Of a stretch of DNA of 64,000 nt, positions 10,797 through 24,100 are shown one piece after another. Source of the DNA: Gymnogyps californianus (taxonomy: Eukaryota > Chordata > Aves > Accipitriformes > Cathartidae); assembly GCF_018139145.2 (NCBI RefSeq), contig NC_059478.1, positions 15,421,001 through 15,485,000 on the forward strand, in the 5' to 3' direction. The notes below the pieces were generated by a model. The model ran no database searches and had not been told where the DNA came from. It saw nothing but the letters and a program-made list of their open reading frames with translations. Each line of letters opens with the position of its first letter. The first letter of the stretch is position 1. Made by a program: the position numbers and the translations under genes.

Positions 10797-13700
10797 TCAA
10801 GGTATCTGAATAGCGATGGATGGAAATGGATGCTTCCTGCAATGATTGTTTTGTAGGAATCCAGTCATTCGGAGAAATGCACTTACTAACTTCAGTGTGA
10901 GCAGGCCTAATGCCTTAAACACAGGTTGTCTTTTTAGTCCAGCTCTGGGCTTAGCCTTGTAGCCAGAAGTGGTAGTGTAGAGGTGGTGTCCTGCAGAAGG
11001 TGGGAGCTTCTCAAAGTGCAGAGGCACCTGTCCTGCAGCAGGCATGAAAAACGTGGCTCTGTGAAACAAACCAGCATAGGAAATTCCTGTGAGGTGTGTC
11101 CTCACTGGCCTGGTGCTGGTGTCATTCACAGCAGTATCACAGGGCTGTACGAATGCTTTGTGTCTTTGTAGCTGACTACTTTTTGTCACTAGACTTTAAG
11201 TCTTCCTCTTTCTTGAGTTTTCTGTCTTTGCTGCATGCTCATGAACAAGCTACAAAAGAAAGGGCATTTTTCAGAGAAAGGATGGGTGTGAAAACCTGGA
11301 TGTAACATGTATGTTTTGGTGTTGAATGGAAATGTGTGATACCCGTGTTTCTTGTAGCTCTGTGGATCTTTGAGCAATGTGTTTACAGTATGTGTAAAAG
11401 CACTGGGGACTGCTAGAGTCCAGTTCCTATAGGCGGCTAAGCTGTGGGTGAGAGCATAAGTAACCACAGAAAGGTGGATGGATGGGCTGGCCATTTCCTT
11501 CCTTTGTACTTCTGTATTTTCAGATTGATGAAAGTTTTATACTGACAATGTAGAATCTTGAGGAGTGGGCAAATATTTACTTTAAGTACATCCCCTTAAT
11601 GGCTGTACAGAATATTTAGCTGATAAATTGTATTAATTAGTCTCACTATTTATAATAAAAAAGGTACAGAAGAGAAGGCAAATTACAATGCAGCAAACTG
11701 CCATATTCAAATGAGTGAAATTAATTCAGTAATATGTAAAGGGAGTTTTAGGATTGGGCTGTAAAACCTTCAGGCATTATACAAATGTCTGAACTAATTT
11801 TGGATTATGTACAAAATCGGCTGTACAGATACATACAGTGTACTGCACAGGGCAGGTCTGTGAGATTTTTTTTTTTTTCCACTTGACTACTGCACCATGA
11901 ATAGGCTAGTGCTCTGCTTATGTCAGCTACTGTTCAGTGATCTGCTGCATCAATCTTCCAAGGTATCACTGATTACCTTGGAAAGGGGTTTTCTTTCATC
12001 AAAAGAAATGATAAGAATGATGATATTCTGCGTAAATGAGATGAGGAATTTTATTCCAAAATCCTGAGGTTACTCATATGATTTTTATTGAACCAATTAT
12101 GCCAAAGATTGCCAAGTTTACAGTCAGTGTGTATAACATTGCAGTTACCGAAAATGTGTCTACCAATGAAGGTAACTTCTCAGCTGCGGTAGTGATTTTC
12201 TAAGTGGTAGGCTTTTTCCTAAGTTTATCTTAGGTAAGATTAAATAATCATTATTTGAGCTTGCAAATATCAGCGTTTCAATTCATTTCACGTTGACAAA
12301 ACTGAGTTCTATGGTTTTTTATTTTGACAGTATAGTGGTGGATATGCTAATACAAGCTTTAGTTCTCAAGATGTACAGGCCTTAGGTACATGGTGTCCCT
12401 CTGGCATCCCCAATTTCTGTTCTAACCTATGAAGAACTTGCATGCAATAGTACTTCTTAATTTGAAGATAGCAAGCAGTTTTAAGAAGATTAATTATCTT
12501 ACTGATGTAAACACTGACTAGGCAACGAATGTGCTGTGACTGCTACTCATTATATCAAACCCAATCATTTCATTGTTGCTTTGTCCTCCTCCTCATTTGT
12601 TTCATCTCCATCTGCTCACTCCCTCATATACTCGCACTGCATTGTATGAGGTGCCCAAGCTTGCTGGGGCAAAATGTTGTCTTCTGTGGAAATAGGGTCT
12701 AGCTCTACATAATACTGCAATACAAATGCAATATTAATGCTTATGCTGCTACTAATTTGATTTTTTTCTCCCTGTGTGACTCTTGAAAAGTATAATTCCT
12801 ATTTTGGAGCTAGTTTGGCTATGTGCAGGTGGAAGTTGAGAGTAAAATTCATCACAGCTCACTAGAGCCCTTTAAAAGAAGGGTGCTAGTCTAAGCTAGT
12901 CATCAAAGCTTGTTTCATTATTGCTGCAAGTGGTATCATAAGAGGCTGGTATTTCTTAGGATGGAATGAATGACATTTTCAGAGGATGATTCATCCTGCC
13001 CTAATGTAGTAGAGCTTAGTCACCTACTGAAGTTGTCTCTCTCTGTGTACTACATACTAAGACCATATGAAAAGCTTAGATTTGATGCCTAACTTGTTTG
13101 AATTGTACTGCAAGTGTTCTGGGCAAGCCCCCATTTCTGATTCTGTGCTGTGCTCCAACTGCTAGAAAATTATTTTTCTCTTGCATTATGATGGTCCTAG
13201 AAGCATAAATTTTAGCAGTAAATGCCCCGAGCTTTAGGACTTAAATCACTGCATATCATTAAAAAATTTAATTAAGCAATTAAAATGTTCTTTTACTTAT
13301 CTCTTAACAATATCTGTTATTAAATACAGAGGAAGAGACCATTGTATATTGGCAGAGTAAAGCTTGCATCAAATAACTATTAGACGATGTTCTTCTAAAG
13401 TTTGTATGCAAGTAAATATCTCTCCTGCTCTTTGCCAAATTAGGGGGCTTTTCCTAATTTTCTTCCTGGATAAAGCCAGGAGGTCTCTAAAGATTGTAGT
13501 TCATTCTGTCTCTTCCCTGCTGCTGTGTCATCAACACAGATGCAATATTCCTTTCAGAAAGGGCTGGTTTAGTGTAGTAGTGTGGAGATGTAACAAGGAA
13601 GCAGCCATGGGGCTGCCAGCTGCTGTCACTCTGATAAAGCATGAAAGAGGTAAACAGAAAGGTAAAAACAGTGGGATGATTTGATATCAATTCTTATTTT

Positions 13701-15850
13701 TCTTCCCATTGAGAAGGCTTTGTTGGGTTGGCTTTGTTTCTTTACTGCCTTTTGCCATAGCAATGTTTTATAACTAGAAAATACTATAAAAAGTGGTGAT
13801 GTAAGCACATGAAAGGTTAGTGAATTTGGTTTGGAATTGGAAATATCTCCCTGTAATGAAGGTCATGATTTCAAAGTATTGCAAAACAGTGCAGCTAAGG
13901 TTTCTCTTTGTCTGCCCTGCTCTATATTGTGTCTCTTGAGCTGATACTTCACTTAAAATTAGGTACCAAATGAAAAGAACAAGATAAATCTATGAGGACT
14001 ATCAGGGGAACTCCTGCTCTGAGATCAGTGGCACTATTCCCAAGAAAGTTAGTTTCAAAAACGGTCTGTCTGTCATCTGAGTTTCAACTGACAATTTTAC
14101 CAATAGCCTTCTGAAACAAAAATTGTTGGTTCTGGGATTTTTTCTGCCATTCTGCTGTCATTGCATATCACTGATATAAATCAGCAGGGAATACTGTGAT
14201 TGCAGAATATATTTAGCTGGCTGCATTAGTCACTGGGGATTGTGTTCTTGTGCTTCTATTTGTTTGATTTGATACATGTTTGCATATTCAACTGTGCAGC
14301 CAATAAACATCATGTTCATTATAATAAAAAGTATAGCTCTGGTTTTACTTGATCAGCTAACTGCATATTCATGAAGGCAAGCCACTGGTGTGCAGAACAT
14401 GCTTATAAAGTATGTCTGCAACAATGGGAATTTGTTTACAAGTATTAAAATAAAGCAATATTTGGTATTATTGTCTTTTTGCTTTTGTAATATTCGAAGC
14501 ATCTTGTGGAGCTTGGACCTGCCTTACCTATGCAATCCTAAGCATTTCTACCCTTCATTATTATACCAAATAGTAGTCTACATAGTGCAACAGTCAACTT
14601 CTATGAAGAGAACAGTAGCAAGCATCAAGTGCATGTATGTTTTTTAACTGCTGCAGGTCAGACAGAAGCTAATCCAGATTTTAACTTAACTTTATCAGTT
14701 GCAAGAAACGAAACCTTTCAGACTTGTTCTAAGGAAAAAAAATTCTTCAAAATGGGAGAAGAGGAAGAAGGGGCTGAGAAAGGATGACAGTGCCAGAGCA
14801 GGCCTTACCTGTATAAAAATAAATACACAGTTCATCATTGTTTTCAGAAACAGTCACAAGTTTACAGAGCTTTCAAAGAAAAAAATCTTTGAAATTTTTA
14901 TATACCTTCTGCTTTAAAGTTTTTTGGCATCTGGTCATCTACTCTGCAGTTGAGCCCCTTGCTATTCAGTAAGGTGACCTGACTACTTTTCTCACCGAAT
15001 GATCTTTACTCTAAAAACTGGAGGTTGGAGAAAGGGAATAATTAATTCCCTTAATTCCTCAGTGAAGCATCAAATTGACAATCAATCAATTTGCCTATGT
15101 AGCACCATTTTTTTTGAATGAAAAACAGAGCCTGACATTTTCATGTTTTAGTTTTTTTCATCAGTGTCCTGAGTTGACTCAGATCACTCTGAGCTGACTC
15201 TGAGTTGACTATCAATGAAGCTGACTTTAAAACTCCTCATTGACTTAAATCCTGTATTCTCTGGTTTGTAACTCCATTGAATGGCCAGTCCACCTGTAGT
15301 ATTTGAAGCATGGGCACTAGATTGAGCCAAATAATACAAGTAAATATTGTATCTAATAGATTTATTCCAGCCTGTTGCATGCCATGTTTTTAAATGATTG
15401 GAAGCTAAATATTAGAGCCTAAATAGTGTCACTGTTGTAGAGTAAGAGAAAAGCATAAAGACAAACTCTCTTCATTGTAACGCCCCTTAATAATTTCTTT
15501 AATAGCCTTATGCTTAATTTAATGGCAGCCAATATGTACGTGCTAGCATTTGGGTATCAGCAGAAAAGACCAAGCACTCAGGATACAGATGTATTCCTGT
15601 ACCACCAGAAATGTTATTAATTTTGTTTAGCCTTAACGAGAGAAGGCCAAGGGCATTTCTTACTATTGTTTACATCTACCTCATGGTGGGGGGTAGAGAA
15701 GGCAGAGTCAGATTCTTCTCTCCAGGTTCCCAGTGACAGGAGAAGAGGCAGCAGGGCCAGGATGGAACACAGAAAATTCTAGCTTCTAAGGAAATAATAT
15801 AAATTCTTATAAGGAAAAAATGTTTTACATGTCAGTGGCACGGGTTGTCT
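10797..15850. other. Intergenic DNA, nothing recognised
   Basis: Ordinary AT-rich sequence. The region 10800-11500 has several overlapping open frames on both strands (up to 130 codons), but none shows a known domain or a splice pattern. At 15169-15210 there is a degenerate TGAGTTGACTC/TGAGCTGACTC tandem pattern. Confidence 0.55.
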
Positions 15851-15986
15851 AGAGTTGTTGTGGAATCTCCATCCTTCGAGATACTTGACAGTTGACTGGA
15901 CTGAGCAACCTGATCTAATGGGACCTGTGTTGAGCAGGTGGTTGGACTATGTGACCTATGGAGATTCTTTCCAGAATCTATGATCC
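15851..15986 (+). mobile_element. CR1 LINE 3'-end fragment, plus orientation
   Basis: Diverged CR1 3' UTR: TGTGGAATCTCCATCCTT, then GAGCAACCTGATCTAAT, TTGAGCAGGTGGTTGGACTA and a decayed tail CAGAATCTATGATCC. It is 5'-truncated like most avian copies. Confidence 0.82.
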
Positions 15987-17227
15987 AAAATCCTTCAGAG
16001 ATTTTGATAGTAGATTCAAAAAAGTTTTGTAAAAACAGGACTTTTTATGTCCTCTAATTCCTATATGCAATAGCTCCATTGGTATATCTATAAATAGAAG
16101 TTGGCTGGTAAAATGCAGGCGTATTTTATTAGCTGATTACTGGAAAAAGGTTGGTTTCCCCCAATGCCAATTTTTGAAAGAAATATGCCACCAGTGTTTC
16201 TCTGGGGCATCCACTCAAACAGAACTGAAGAGCTGAGTCTAGTGCTCATTGTGGTCCTGCTATTGACTTTGGTCTTTGGATCAGGCCTTAGAACCTAACA
16301 ATGGGGGTATTTGTATGCAATCTCCAGGATGAAATTAAGATTTTTATGTGTATGGTAATGGATTTTTATGTGTATGGTAATGGATATTGGACTGCGCTAA
16401 AGAAATGGGGAAAATAAACTGTGCTAGGCAGAATTCACCACAAGATGTCTCATGTCTCACTACCTATTTTTCACAAAGGTAGGGAGCTATCCAGCTAAGT
16501 CTGGTGAGTGCAATGAGAATGACATGATTGAGATTCTTCTGGGGAGTATGTTAAGAACACAGAAAAATAGACTGGGATGTGGAATCCAGGCATGAAGGAG
16601 TGTGTTCTTCAAGGGCTGATTAAAAATAAATGCGCGGAGACTAACATCACTGAATATGAACAATATTTTCTTTTCTCCAGAAAGGGGAGGAAAATGAACA
16701 GTTAAAGCCAAAGTACAACACTAGAAAAATGATTACACATTATAAAACAGGGCGATCAAATCTCACTTGTTATTTCTAACAGCCTTTACTAAGTAAGCCA
16801 AGTGGAATATTTAAGGCTAAGGTGTCCCTTTAAAGAGTGTTTCCTGGCCATATAACATTTTGGGGTGGAGGGAGTACCTTTAAGTAACTTCTTGTCTTTT
16901 TATCTGTTGGCTTTGGGAATCCAGACTAGAGCCTTCACACGGGTGAATCTGTACAAGCGCTGGGCACAGTCATCTATTCTTAAGTGTATCTGTATGCGCT
17001 ATATATGTATTTTTAAGGGGAACTCTTTTGTGTTCATAGATGTATGATTTCTCCCAGCACTTGAGCAGACTCTCCTCTTACTCTGGGACGTTACTTGGGC
17101 GAGGATAGCTTCCTGTCCAGCTACCTATTTTCTTTATAGCTGTTAAACGAAAGCTTTAAACGTTAATTGCTTTAATAGCTATCCATATACAAAAGAGTAT
17201 GTATGTCCATTTTGAGGCCTTTACCAC
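15987..17227. other. Proximal upstream DNA before the CpG island
   Basis: AT-rich up to about 17200, then a sharp shift to GC. Apart from the 22-bp duplication I see no gene. This is the distal promoter neighbourhood of PLPPR5. Confidence 0.55.
16339..16382. repeat. Exact 22-bp tandem duplication
   Basis: The 22-base unit beginning GATTTTTATGTG occurs twice head to tail without mismatch (16339-16360 and 16361-16382). Perfect identity implies a recent slippage or duplication event. Confidence 0.95.
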
Positions 17228-17561
17228 CTCGGCAAATAGCGGCGACCCGTTTGCCTGCCCAGGCACGTCCGAGTTGTGGTTGCTGGCGGTGCCGGGGCCG
17301 CCGCCGGGCCCCGCAGTGCCGACCGCCCGGCGCTTCCCAGCGGCTCCGTGCGGGGGCGGGGCGGGACGGGGCGGCGGGCAGCTCCGGGAGCTCCCCTGCC
17401 TGTGCGCGCCCGTCATACAGGTGTGTGTGTCGGGGTAGAGAGAGGGACCCGCCGTACCCCCCGCCCCACCGGAGGCAGGGGGGAAGCGGGGAGGGTTCAC
17501 TTACTAATCACGGTCGCGGGGCCGTGCCGTGGGAGCCATCCCAGGGCCGGGGAGCTTTCAG

Positions 17562-17566
17562 ATTGG
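17562..17566 (-). promoter_or_regulatory. Inverted CCAAT box (possible NF-Y site)
   Basis: ATTGG on the plus strand equals CCAAT on the minus strand, inside the CpG island about 370 bp before the start codon. This is a short motif and functional use is inferred. Confidence 0.4.
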
Positions 17567-17781
17567 CCTTCGCCGCCGGTGCGGAGCCGCCCCCCGCCGC
17601 CCCCTCCCTCCTCCCCGCCCGGGCCGGGGTCCAGCGCGGCTGCTGCTCCCCGGGCGGGGCGGGGCGAAGCCGCCCCCTCTCGCCGCCGCGCTCCGCCCGC
17701 CCGCTGCACGAGCCGGCGCCCGCGCTGGAGCCGGCGCCGGTGCCCGTACCGGAGCGGCGGGCCGGGGCCCCGCCTGCCCAG

Positions 17782-17800
17782 CCCTGCCCTGCCCTGCCCT
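17782..17800. repeat. (CCCTG)n short tandem repeat in the 5' leader region
   Basis: Three to four head-to-tail CCCTG units inside the CpG island, about 140 bp before the start codon, probably within the 5' UTR. Confidence 0.7.
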
Positions 17801-17935
17801 CGCTCCCCGCCCTGCGGGCCTGACCGCGCTGCTGGCCGCCGCCGAGCCGCCTCCGCCCGCGGTGGATGCCCCCGGGGAGCGGGCGGAGCGCGCCGCCGGG
17901 GAGGGGGGCTGCCGCGGCCGCCGGAGCCCACGTAC

Positions 17936-18166
17936 ATGCGAGTGCCCTCTCCGCTCACCAGCATGCTTTACTTCCAGATGGTGATCATGGCAGGGACCGT
18001 GATGCTGGCTTATTATTTCGAGTACACGGACACCTTCACGGTCAACGTGCAAGGCTTCTTCTGCTACGAGGGCGCGTACCGAAAGCCCTACCCGGGCCCG
18101 GAGGACCGCAGCGCCGTGCCCCCGGTGCTCCTCTACTCGCTGACCGCAGGCGTGCCCGTGCTGGTG
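17936..18166 (+). CDS. PLPPR5: PLPPR5 coding exon 1
   Basis: Encodes residues 1-77: a short N-terminus, TM1 (LYFQMVIMAGTVMLAYYF), the first extracellular loop with FTVNVQGFFCYEGAYRKPYP, and the start of TM2. The donor is GTG|GTAAGC in phase 0. The chosen ATG at 17936 is the first in-frame ATG; a second at 17963 (Met10) abuts TM1. The frame is open well upstream without an ATG, so a non-ATG extension cannot be excluded from sequence, but the known family N-termini are similarly short. Confidence 0.93.
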
Positions 18167-21100
18167 GTAAGCAGGGGCTGCCCGCGCCCCCACGCTGGCA
18201 ACTTGTTGGGCTGGACCGGACCGGGCCGGGCCTCGCCGCGGGCCCCGGTCGGAGCGGTGCCGCCGGCGGGGTGGCCCTGGGGTGGGCCCGGCGGACGGGG
18301 ACCCTCCGTGCTCCCGGCGCTGCGGGGCTGCAGCCCGGCCCCGGGGGCCTCGGCGGGCAGCGCTGCCGGGCCCGGCCCCAGCCCCTGCCCCAGCCCCAGC
18401 CGCTGCCCACCCCGCGCCTCTGAAGTTTATTTTTAGCACCGATTTATGTAACTGCCAGTGCCTGTATTGCCAGCCCCGTTCGACTCTTTTTGGTAAAAAT
18501 AATCTTTTATTTTTCGAAACGTGTGTCGGTTGCAGGTAGATGGGCTGCCTGAGGGGAAACCCGCTTGTTAGCAACCACTTACTAATATTTCACCCGGTAC
18601 TAATTAGAAAACCCCTCTGTCAGTTTATTTTTTTTGAAAGTAAACTGATATGTGCAAGGAACAGGGAGCAGTTCTGTTTGATTTAGTTGTCTCCATATGT
18701 CACAGTTACTGATGTGTGTGCAAACTAAACCTGTGTGTCTCTAATTGAACATGATCTTCTGTCAATCAGGTTTAAATAGGTGTATCTAAAATGAGATTTA
18801 TTTCGTTGATTTTCTTTGGGTTTTCGGGAAAACATCTAAGAGGGAAAAGCAGTGAGATGTCTTCTCTTCAAGTTGTGGAATGTACTATTGGTGTTGTCAG
18901 ATAACAAGGGCATTAACATCATTTAATAATCCCTGACCATACTGTGGAGCAAAGACTGAGAGGGAATGAGATGGGAGTATCTAACCATCGGGGATGGATT
19001 ATACATAGACTCACCAGGTGCATGCACAGTTACACGTACAGAAACTCCTTGTAAAGAGTTTATTTCAATCAGCTGTAAGCATTAGAATAAAAAAAAAATT
19101 ACAATAAGAAGAGGCCTCTTAAGATAGTAGTTATAAATTTCACAGATTAATTCCTTTTCAGGAAAATATGAAAAATATGAGAAGAGAAAGCTTCATCAAG
19201 GTGATACTATGGTAATCCCAGACACAATTCCCTTCTGCATCTGTTGGTCTCAGATGGTATCCAACATAAACCTCATGGTCAGGCTCAGCGTTAGTATTTG
19301 AGACTTTGTTCTTTTTTTCTAGGGATTGAGCTACATCACTTGGCAAAAATGTTATGTACCCTTTTGGTTTTGTTTTCCTTTTTATTTTAACATCGATTAG
19401 TTGACCATTTTATTTACCTGTTTGTTTGCTCTTTTGAACACCCAAATGCCATTGAGATTTTAAAGGTGGGTTGTTTTTTTCAGGTTTTTTTTGTTGGTGA
19501 TGATTTTCTGTTGTTTGCATGTGATGTTTGTTTTGCTTTTAATTCTATTTCTTTTGTTTGGCTCAGGAAGTTATAAAGATTATGTCAGATATTCATGATG
19601 AGCATCTCTTTTTCCTAATATGTGTCAGCAGAATGGATTGGTAGTTTCCGTTTATTTCCTGGGTGCTAGATGATTACGTCAGAGAAATCACCATGACATT
19701 TTAGGTTGGCTGTCTTGTAATTAGCCTTGCTAAAAAGCTAATAATAGAATTTAATGATATTTAACTGTGCTTCCTCTCCCAGTCACCAGTCTCTTGGGCA
19801 AATGACATGCATCGGGAGGTCAGGGAATGAAAAACCACATTGCAGGTGCCTGTGTTGCACTTTTTTTTTTTTTTTTTAAATTTTATTTTATTAAATGGAG
19901 AATTCAGCCCCTGGGAATCTTATGACTTCAACAGCATTAAGTCTAATCAGTAACATTATTAAATAAAGGCAACATATTTCAGGCTTCAGACAGAATTCTG
20001 TTCTGATTCTCCTTGGGTAATCCTCCTGGACTTGGTGTTTACATGGGACAGCTCTTGCTCAGTTGTTCAGGATATAGACATTGCCTTTGCTTCTTCTTTT
20101 TATTGGAAGAAATGGTGAAAGTAATATTTCTTCACCAAAGCAACTTGTGTGCTTTTAGCAGTAGCTGAACTTCCTTCCCAAGACTTCAGAAACAAATTAG
20201 ATTCTCTTCTATTTCATTTGTTTCTCGTCTATGATAGTTTGAACATAATGTTTTGTGTAATTTTTTTTTCTATACATGAAAAATAAAAATGAATCATGTA
20301 ACAAAGCCATATTTCTGCCTGTAAAGGTATAAATGTAGACCAGTGAAGGAAATGGATTTCTATGAATGAAATTTTTTTTTTTTTTTCCAAAATCACTATT
20401 GTCATGGAATATAGTTTATTAAATACTATTGGAGCCATAGAGTGCTTCAAGGTAACTCAGGTTCTTTTAATGTGACTCAATCAATGGCTCCACTGCATTG
20501 AGTTTTACTGAAGTTGCTCTAAAATCAGAGAATAAATGAGTTTTCCAGTGACTTTCTTCTTTCCACATGCCTGCTATTAAAAAACTGAAAAAGTAAAGTA
20601 CCAGTAGCTGGATCTGTCTTGATGAGCATCTCATCAGCAATGGGTCTCTTGCTGCTGTGAGGCTGTCACATGGCTGCTCATCCAAAACTCCTGTGCCATA
20701 CCAGAGCGGCAGTAGCAGACCCCAGTGTCAAGCCATGCAGTAGAGCTGAGTGTCTGGTCACAGGGCAGCAACATGCATGTGCTGAGATGTAAATAATGAG
20801 CTGGGTCATTTGACAGGGATGTACCTGTGAGCACTATGTTAATCCTGGAAGCTTTCAGGTTAGTCTTTAAAATGCTACTTCCTGCTTATACATTCCTGCA
20901 GCCCTAGTGCAGCATTGCTGCGACGCTTCCATTCCTGAGTCCATCTGCTTCCCCATTCTGTCTGCCCCCATGCCATCCAAGGACAGATGGAGCTGGCTGT
21001 CAGGTCACAGGTCCTCAGGAGTCTGATCTGGGAAATGGAGTCCCGGGGCAGAAGCAGAGACTGCTTGCTCTATTGTAATGCTTGACTTGCAGGTGCTCTG

Positions 21101-24100
21101 GTATGAGAAAGGGAGACTGTGACTGAAGGAAGGGGGTTTTGTGCTTTGCACTTGGGACTTACTGGGTTTGCATATGTACAGTCTTTGGTCAAGTATTTAC
21201 AAAATATTAACCAATTATTTGGTCAGCTCTGAAGCGGTCAGGCAGTTGGACTAGATGATCATTGTAGGTCCCTTCCAACTGAACTATCCTATTCTACAAT
21301 ATCTCCTGGGTCATGTAGGAGCTAGTAAGAAGTCAAATTGTTGTGCTATTCACTTCAACAGTAATCAATTTATTGTCCGCTAATAGACAAATCTGCTTGA
21401 AGTCCCAGCGACTTCAGAGTTGCGCAGAGAAGTTGTGGATGCCCCCTCACTGGAACTGTTCAAGGCCAGGTTGGATGGGGCTTTGAGCAACCTGATCTAG
21501 TGGTAGGTGTCCCTCTGCGTGGCAGGAGACATGGAACTAGATGATATTTAAGGTCCCTTCCAACCCAAACCATTCTATGATTCGTAGGTGTAACAGCAAT
21601 TGTAGGAAACCTGTAGAGGAATCCAGCAGCCGTTCTGTAGGATGAGAAGAGCTTCTTCCTTTCCCTTTTTCCAGTTGGTTTCCCAGCTTTTATGCGGGTT
21701 CCATGAAATGAAGCAGGATACATTACAACATTGGTTTTCTGTGTTCTATGGGTTATCTCTAAAGGGTGTATGCATTGTTGCGTATCTGTTAAATCTGTAG
21801 TTTATGAGTTCTTCCACTGGCGAATTTTGAGGGCCCAAATGTTTGGGTTTGTTTTGTTTTTAAAAAAAGGCTGAAAACAACTGCAGCTTAACATATAACA
21901 AAATATATGGTCCATTCCAATGTTAGACTATTATTTGTGGAAGGTCTCCTAAGTCATACCTTTAGGCACAGGTAAAGTAATGCCTTGAGTAGTGGATGTG
22001 TTTGCATAAGGAGCATTAGGCAGACTAACAGTAAAATGTTCTGCAAAATGTAGATGAGGTTGAAATTGTAACCGGAAGAATGTAAAAGCCCTAAGTATGA
22101 GATTCTGTGATGGAAGAATGAGACTCCTGCAGAGACAGGGCCCTTGTGGGCTCCCTTCCTCCTGTTTGTCCTTGTGACTCAGGGTTGAAAGAGTACTGGC
22201 GGCTCTGCGCTTCCCATCCTTTTACTGTCCGTAGCACTAATCTCCAGAAATCTCTGATATATTGAGGAATTCTCAATACACTTTTTCTTTTTTTTTTTTT
22301 TAAATTTTTATCTTTAAGTCAAACGTGAAGGTGACAAGAAATACGCTCTTGATTTGATTCTATTCCAATATGTAATAAGCATAAAAGTGCTAGCTGAGAG
22401 CTCAGTGCTATTTAAGCCATTTCCCAAAGTGCCAGTTCTTGCTCAGTGGGCTGGTTGCTTTTTTAGACTTGTTATGACAGATGTAGCTTGGGAAATACAC
22501 GTCAGTCTAATCCTTTAGCTTCCAGTAGAAATGATTTGTAGAGCTGTGAGGCTAGTTTCTCATGTTTTCAGAATCTATAGAGTGATCAGTTCTGCATTAT
22601 TTCTTTCTGGTAGTCTTAATAATTTTGACCTCTCTAAAATACTATTAACTGTGCTCAAGGATTCTTTTAATGAGTCCACGCACTAATATGGATTACTTAA
22701 ACTGTCAAAACTGTTTAAGCAATAATTGGTGTAAAACTCAATGTATTGGACCTAAGATGTACGTTGACTGTTGTATAAAAGCCAGGAGGAGATAATGACA
22801 CACTTTCATTAAGATGTGTAAACAGTTCTATTATGCAAATGTTGTTTGTTTTTATTTCCAAGTAACAAGCGAATGATTACAGTACTTATTCATAAAATAT
22901 ACTGTTCTGTTTGCCTAGATGGATTCCTAGCATATTCATATTTTCTCCGTAAACCAATTAAAGACTAATTTGTTTTAGGATAATCCTCTTAATATCATAA
23001 TTGAAAAAAAAATCTGCCATTCAGACATGAAGTATGGTACTATTTTTTTAGTAGACTGGATGAATCTTTAAATTGGCACATCCCAAACAAGGAATGGATG
23101 TAAAAAAATGGGCATTTTGCCTTCAGCTTAGCTTTAGTCAGTAACTTTCTCCTTTCTGATCATTTGAGGAAGGAATTTTGAAACCTGCCAAAAAAGACTG
23201 TAAAGTGAGAGATGCAACATTGTTGTTCATGTATCGAATTTATTGTACCCTGATGCTTTAAGAAAAACTAAGATCATTCTGTGAATAATGAGAAAGAGAA
23301 GCTACCTTTTGAAGGACCAGCACAGATTTCAAAAGTCTCTCTTTCTTCTTCAGTGTCTTTGCTGATTTCTTAATAGTTCTAGGTCTGAGCTGCTCAAGAG
23401 TAGTTGAAGGATATGCAGAGACCTGAAGGAGATGCACCGCTTGTTCACAGCACATAGATCTAGCTGATGTGATTGGGCGTGCTCCTATCTCACTCGTGCT
23501 TTTTGAACCTGCTAGTCCCTGTTTTCCTTCTGGCACCTATGATTCCGTGTGCTGTGGCATCAGGGACTGATTGGATTTTATTGGGCTGAGTTTTCAAAAT
23601 GCTCTTGTCAGAGTAGCTTTTAGTTAACCTGTAGTTCACTGAAACTACTCTACTCTGATGTAACTTAGTACTGTACATGAAAAAGGGTACTGGATTGTGA
23701 TCCATTTCTGGGACATCAAAATATTCTGTTATCTGTTATAACTTAAGGAAAAACACAATCTAGAATTAAAGATCTGAAAAAGAAATATTTCTAGAAATGT
23801 CCTCAGTGAATTTGCTGTGCCAGGAATCTGTAAATTTATCTCATACATGAGAACCCTAGATGTTTTTCATTCCTGACCTTAGTCAGAAAAAAGCACTACC
23901 TTCACAAATGTTTCTTCCATCTACTTTAGGCTGATTATTTTTCTACTTCATGGCTGGTCCCAAGTTGCTTTAGCTTCTATGGACACTTTGATACTGTTGG
24001 AAAAAACTAAAGCACAGGGGCAGAATCGAACAGACTTTTCTCCTGCTCTACTACTCAAAGTAGAAGGGGCATCTATGCATCCTGAAGGAGACTAAGCTGT

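Larger units (their letters stand above)
17228..18430 (+). promoter_or_regulatory. PLPPR5: CpG island with PLPPR5 promoter and first exon
   Basis: Base composition changes abruptly from AT-rich to very GC- and CpG-rich for about 1.2 kb, then returns to AT-rich DNA inside intron 1. GC-box cores (GGGGCGGGGCGGG type) stand at about 17352-17373 and 17648-17665. An inverted CCAAT element (ATTGG) is at 17562-17566. There is no TATA box close to the start codon, which fits a dispersed CpG-island promoter. The transcription start cannot be placed from sequence alone; it probably lies a few hundred bases or less upstream of the ATG at 17936. The many long open frames on both strands here result from the scarcity of AT-rich stop codons. 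Confidence 0.85.

Noticed and set aside
17497..18574. Long open frames in the CpG island on both strands (up to 338 codons minus and 386 codons plus, and others of 114-206 codons)
   Set aside because: They overlap in several frames at once, are dominated by Arg/Pro/Gly/Ala, and are explained by extreme GC content. Only the segment from 17936 to 18166 has recognisable homology.
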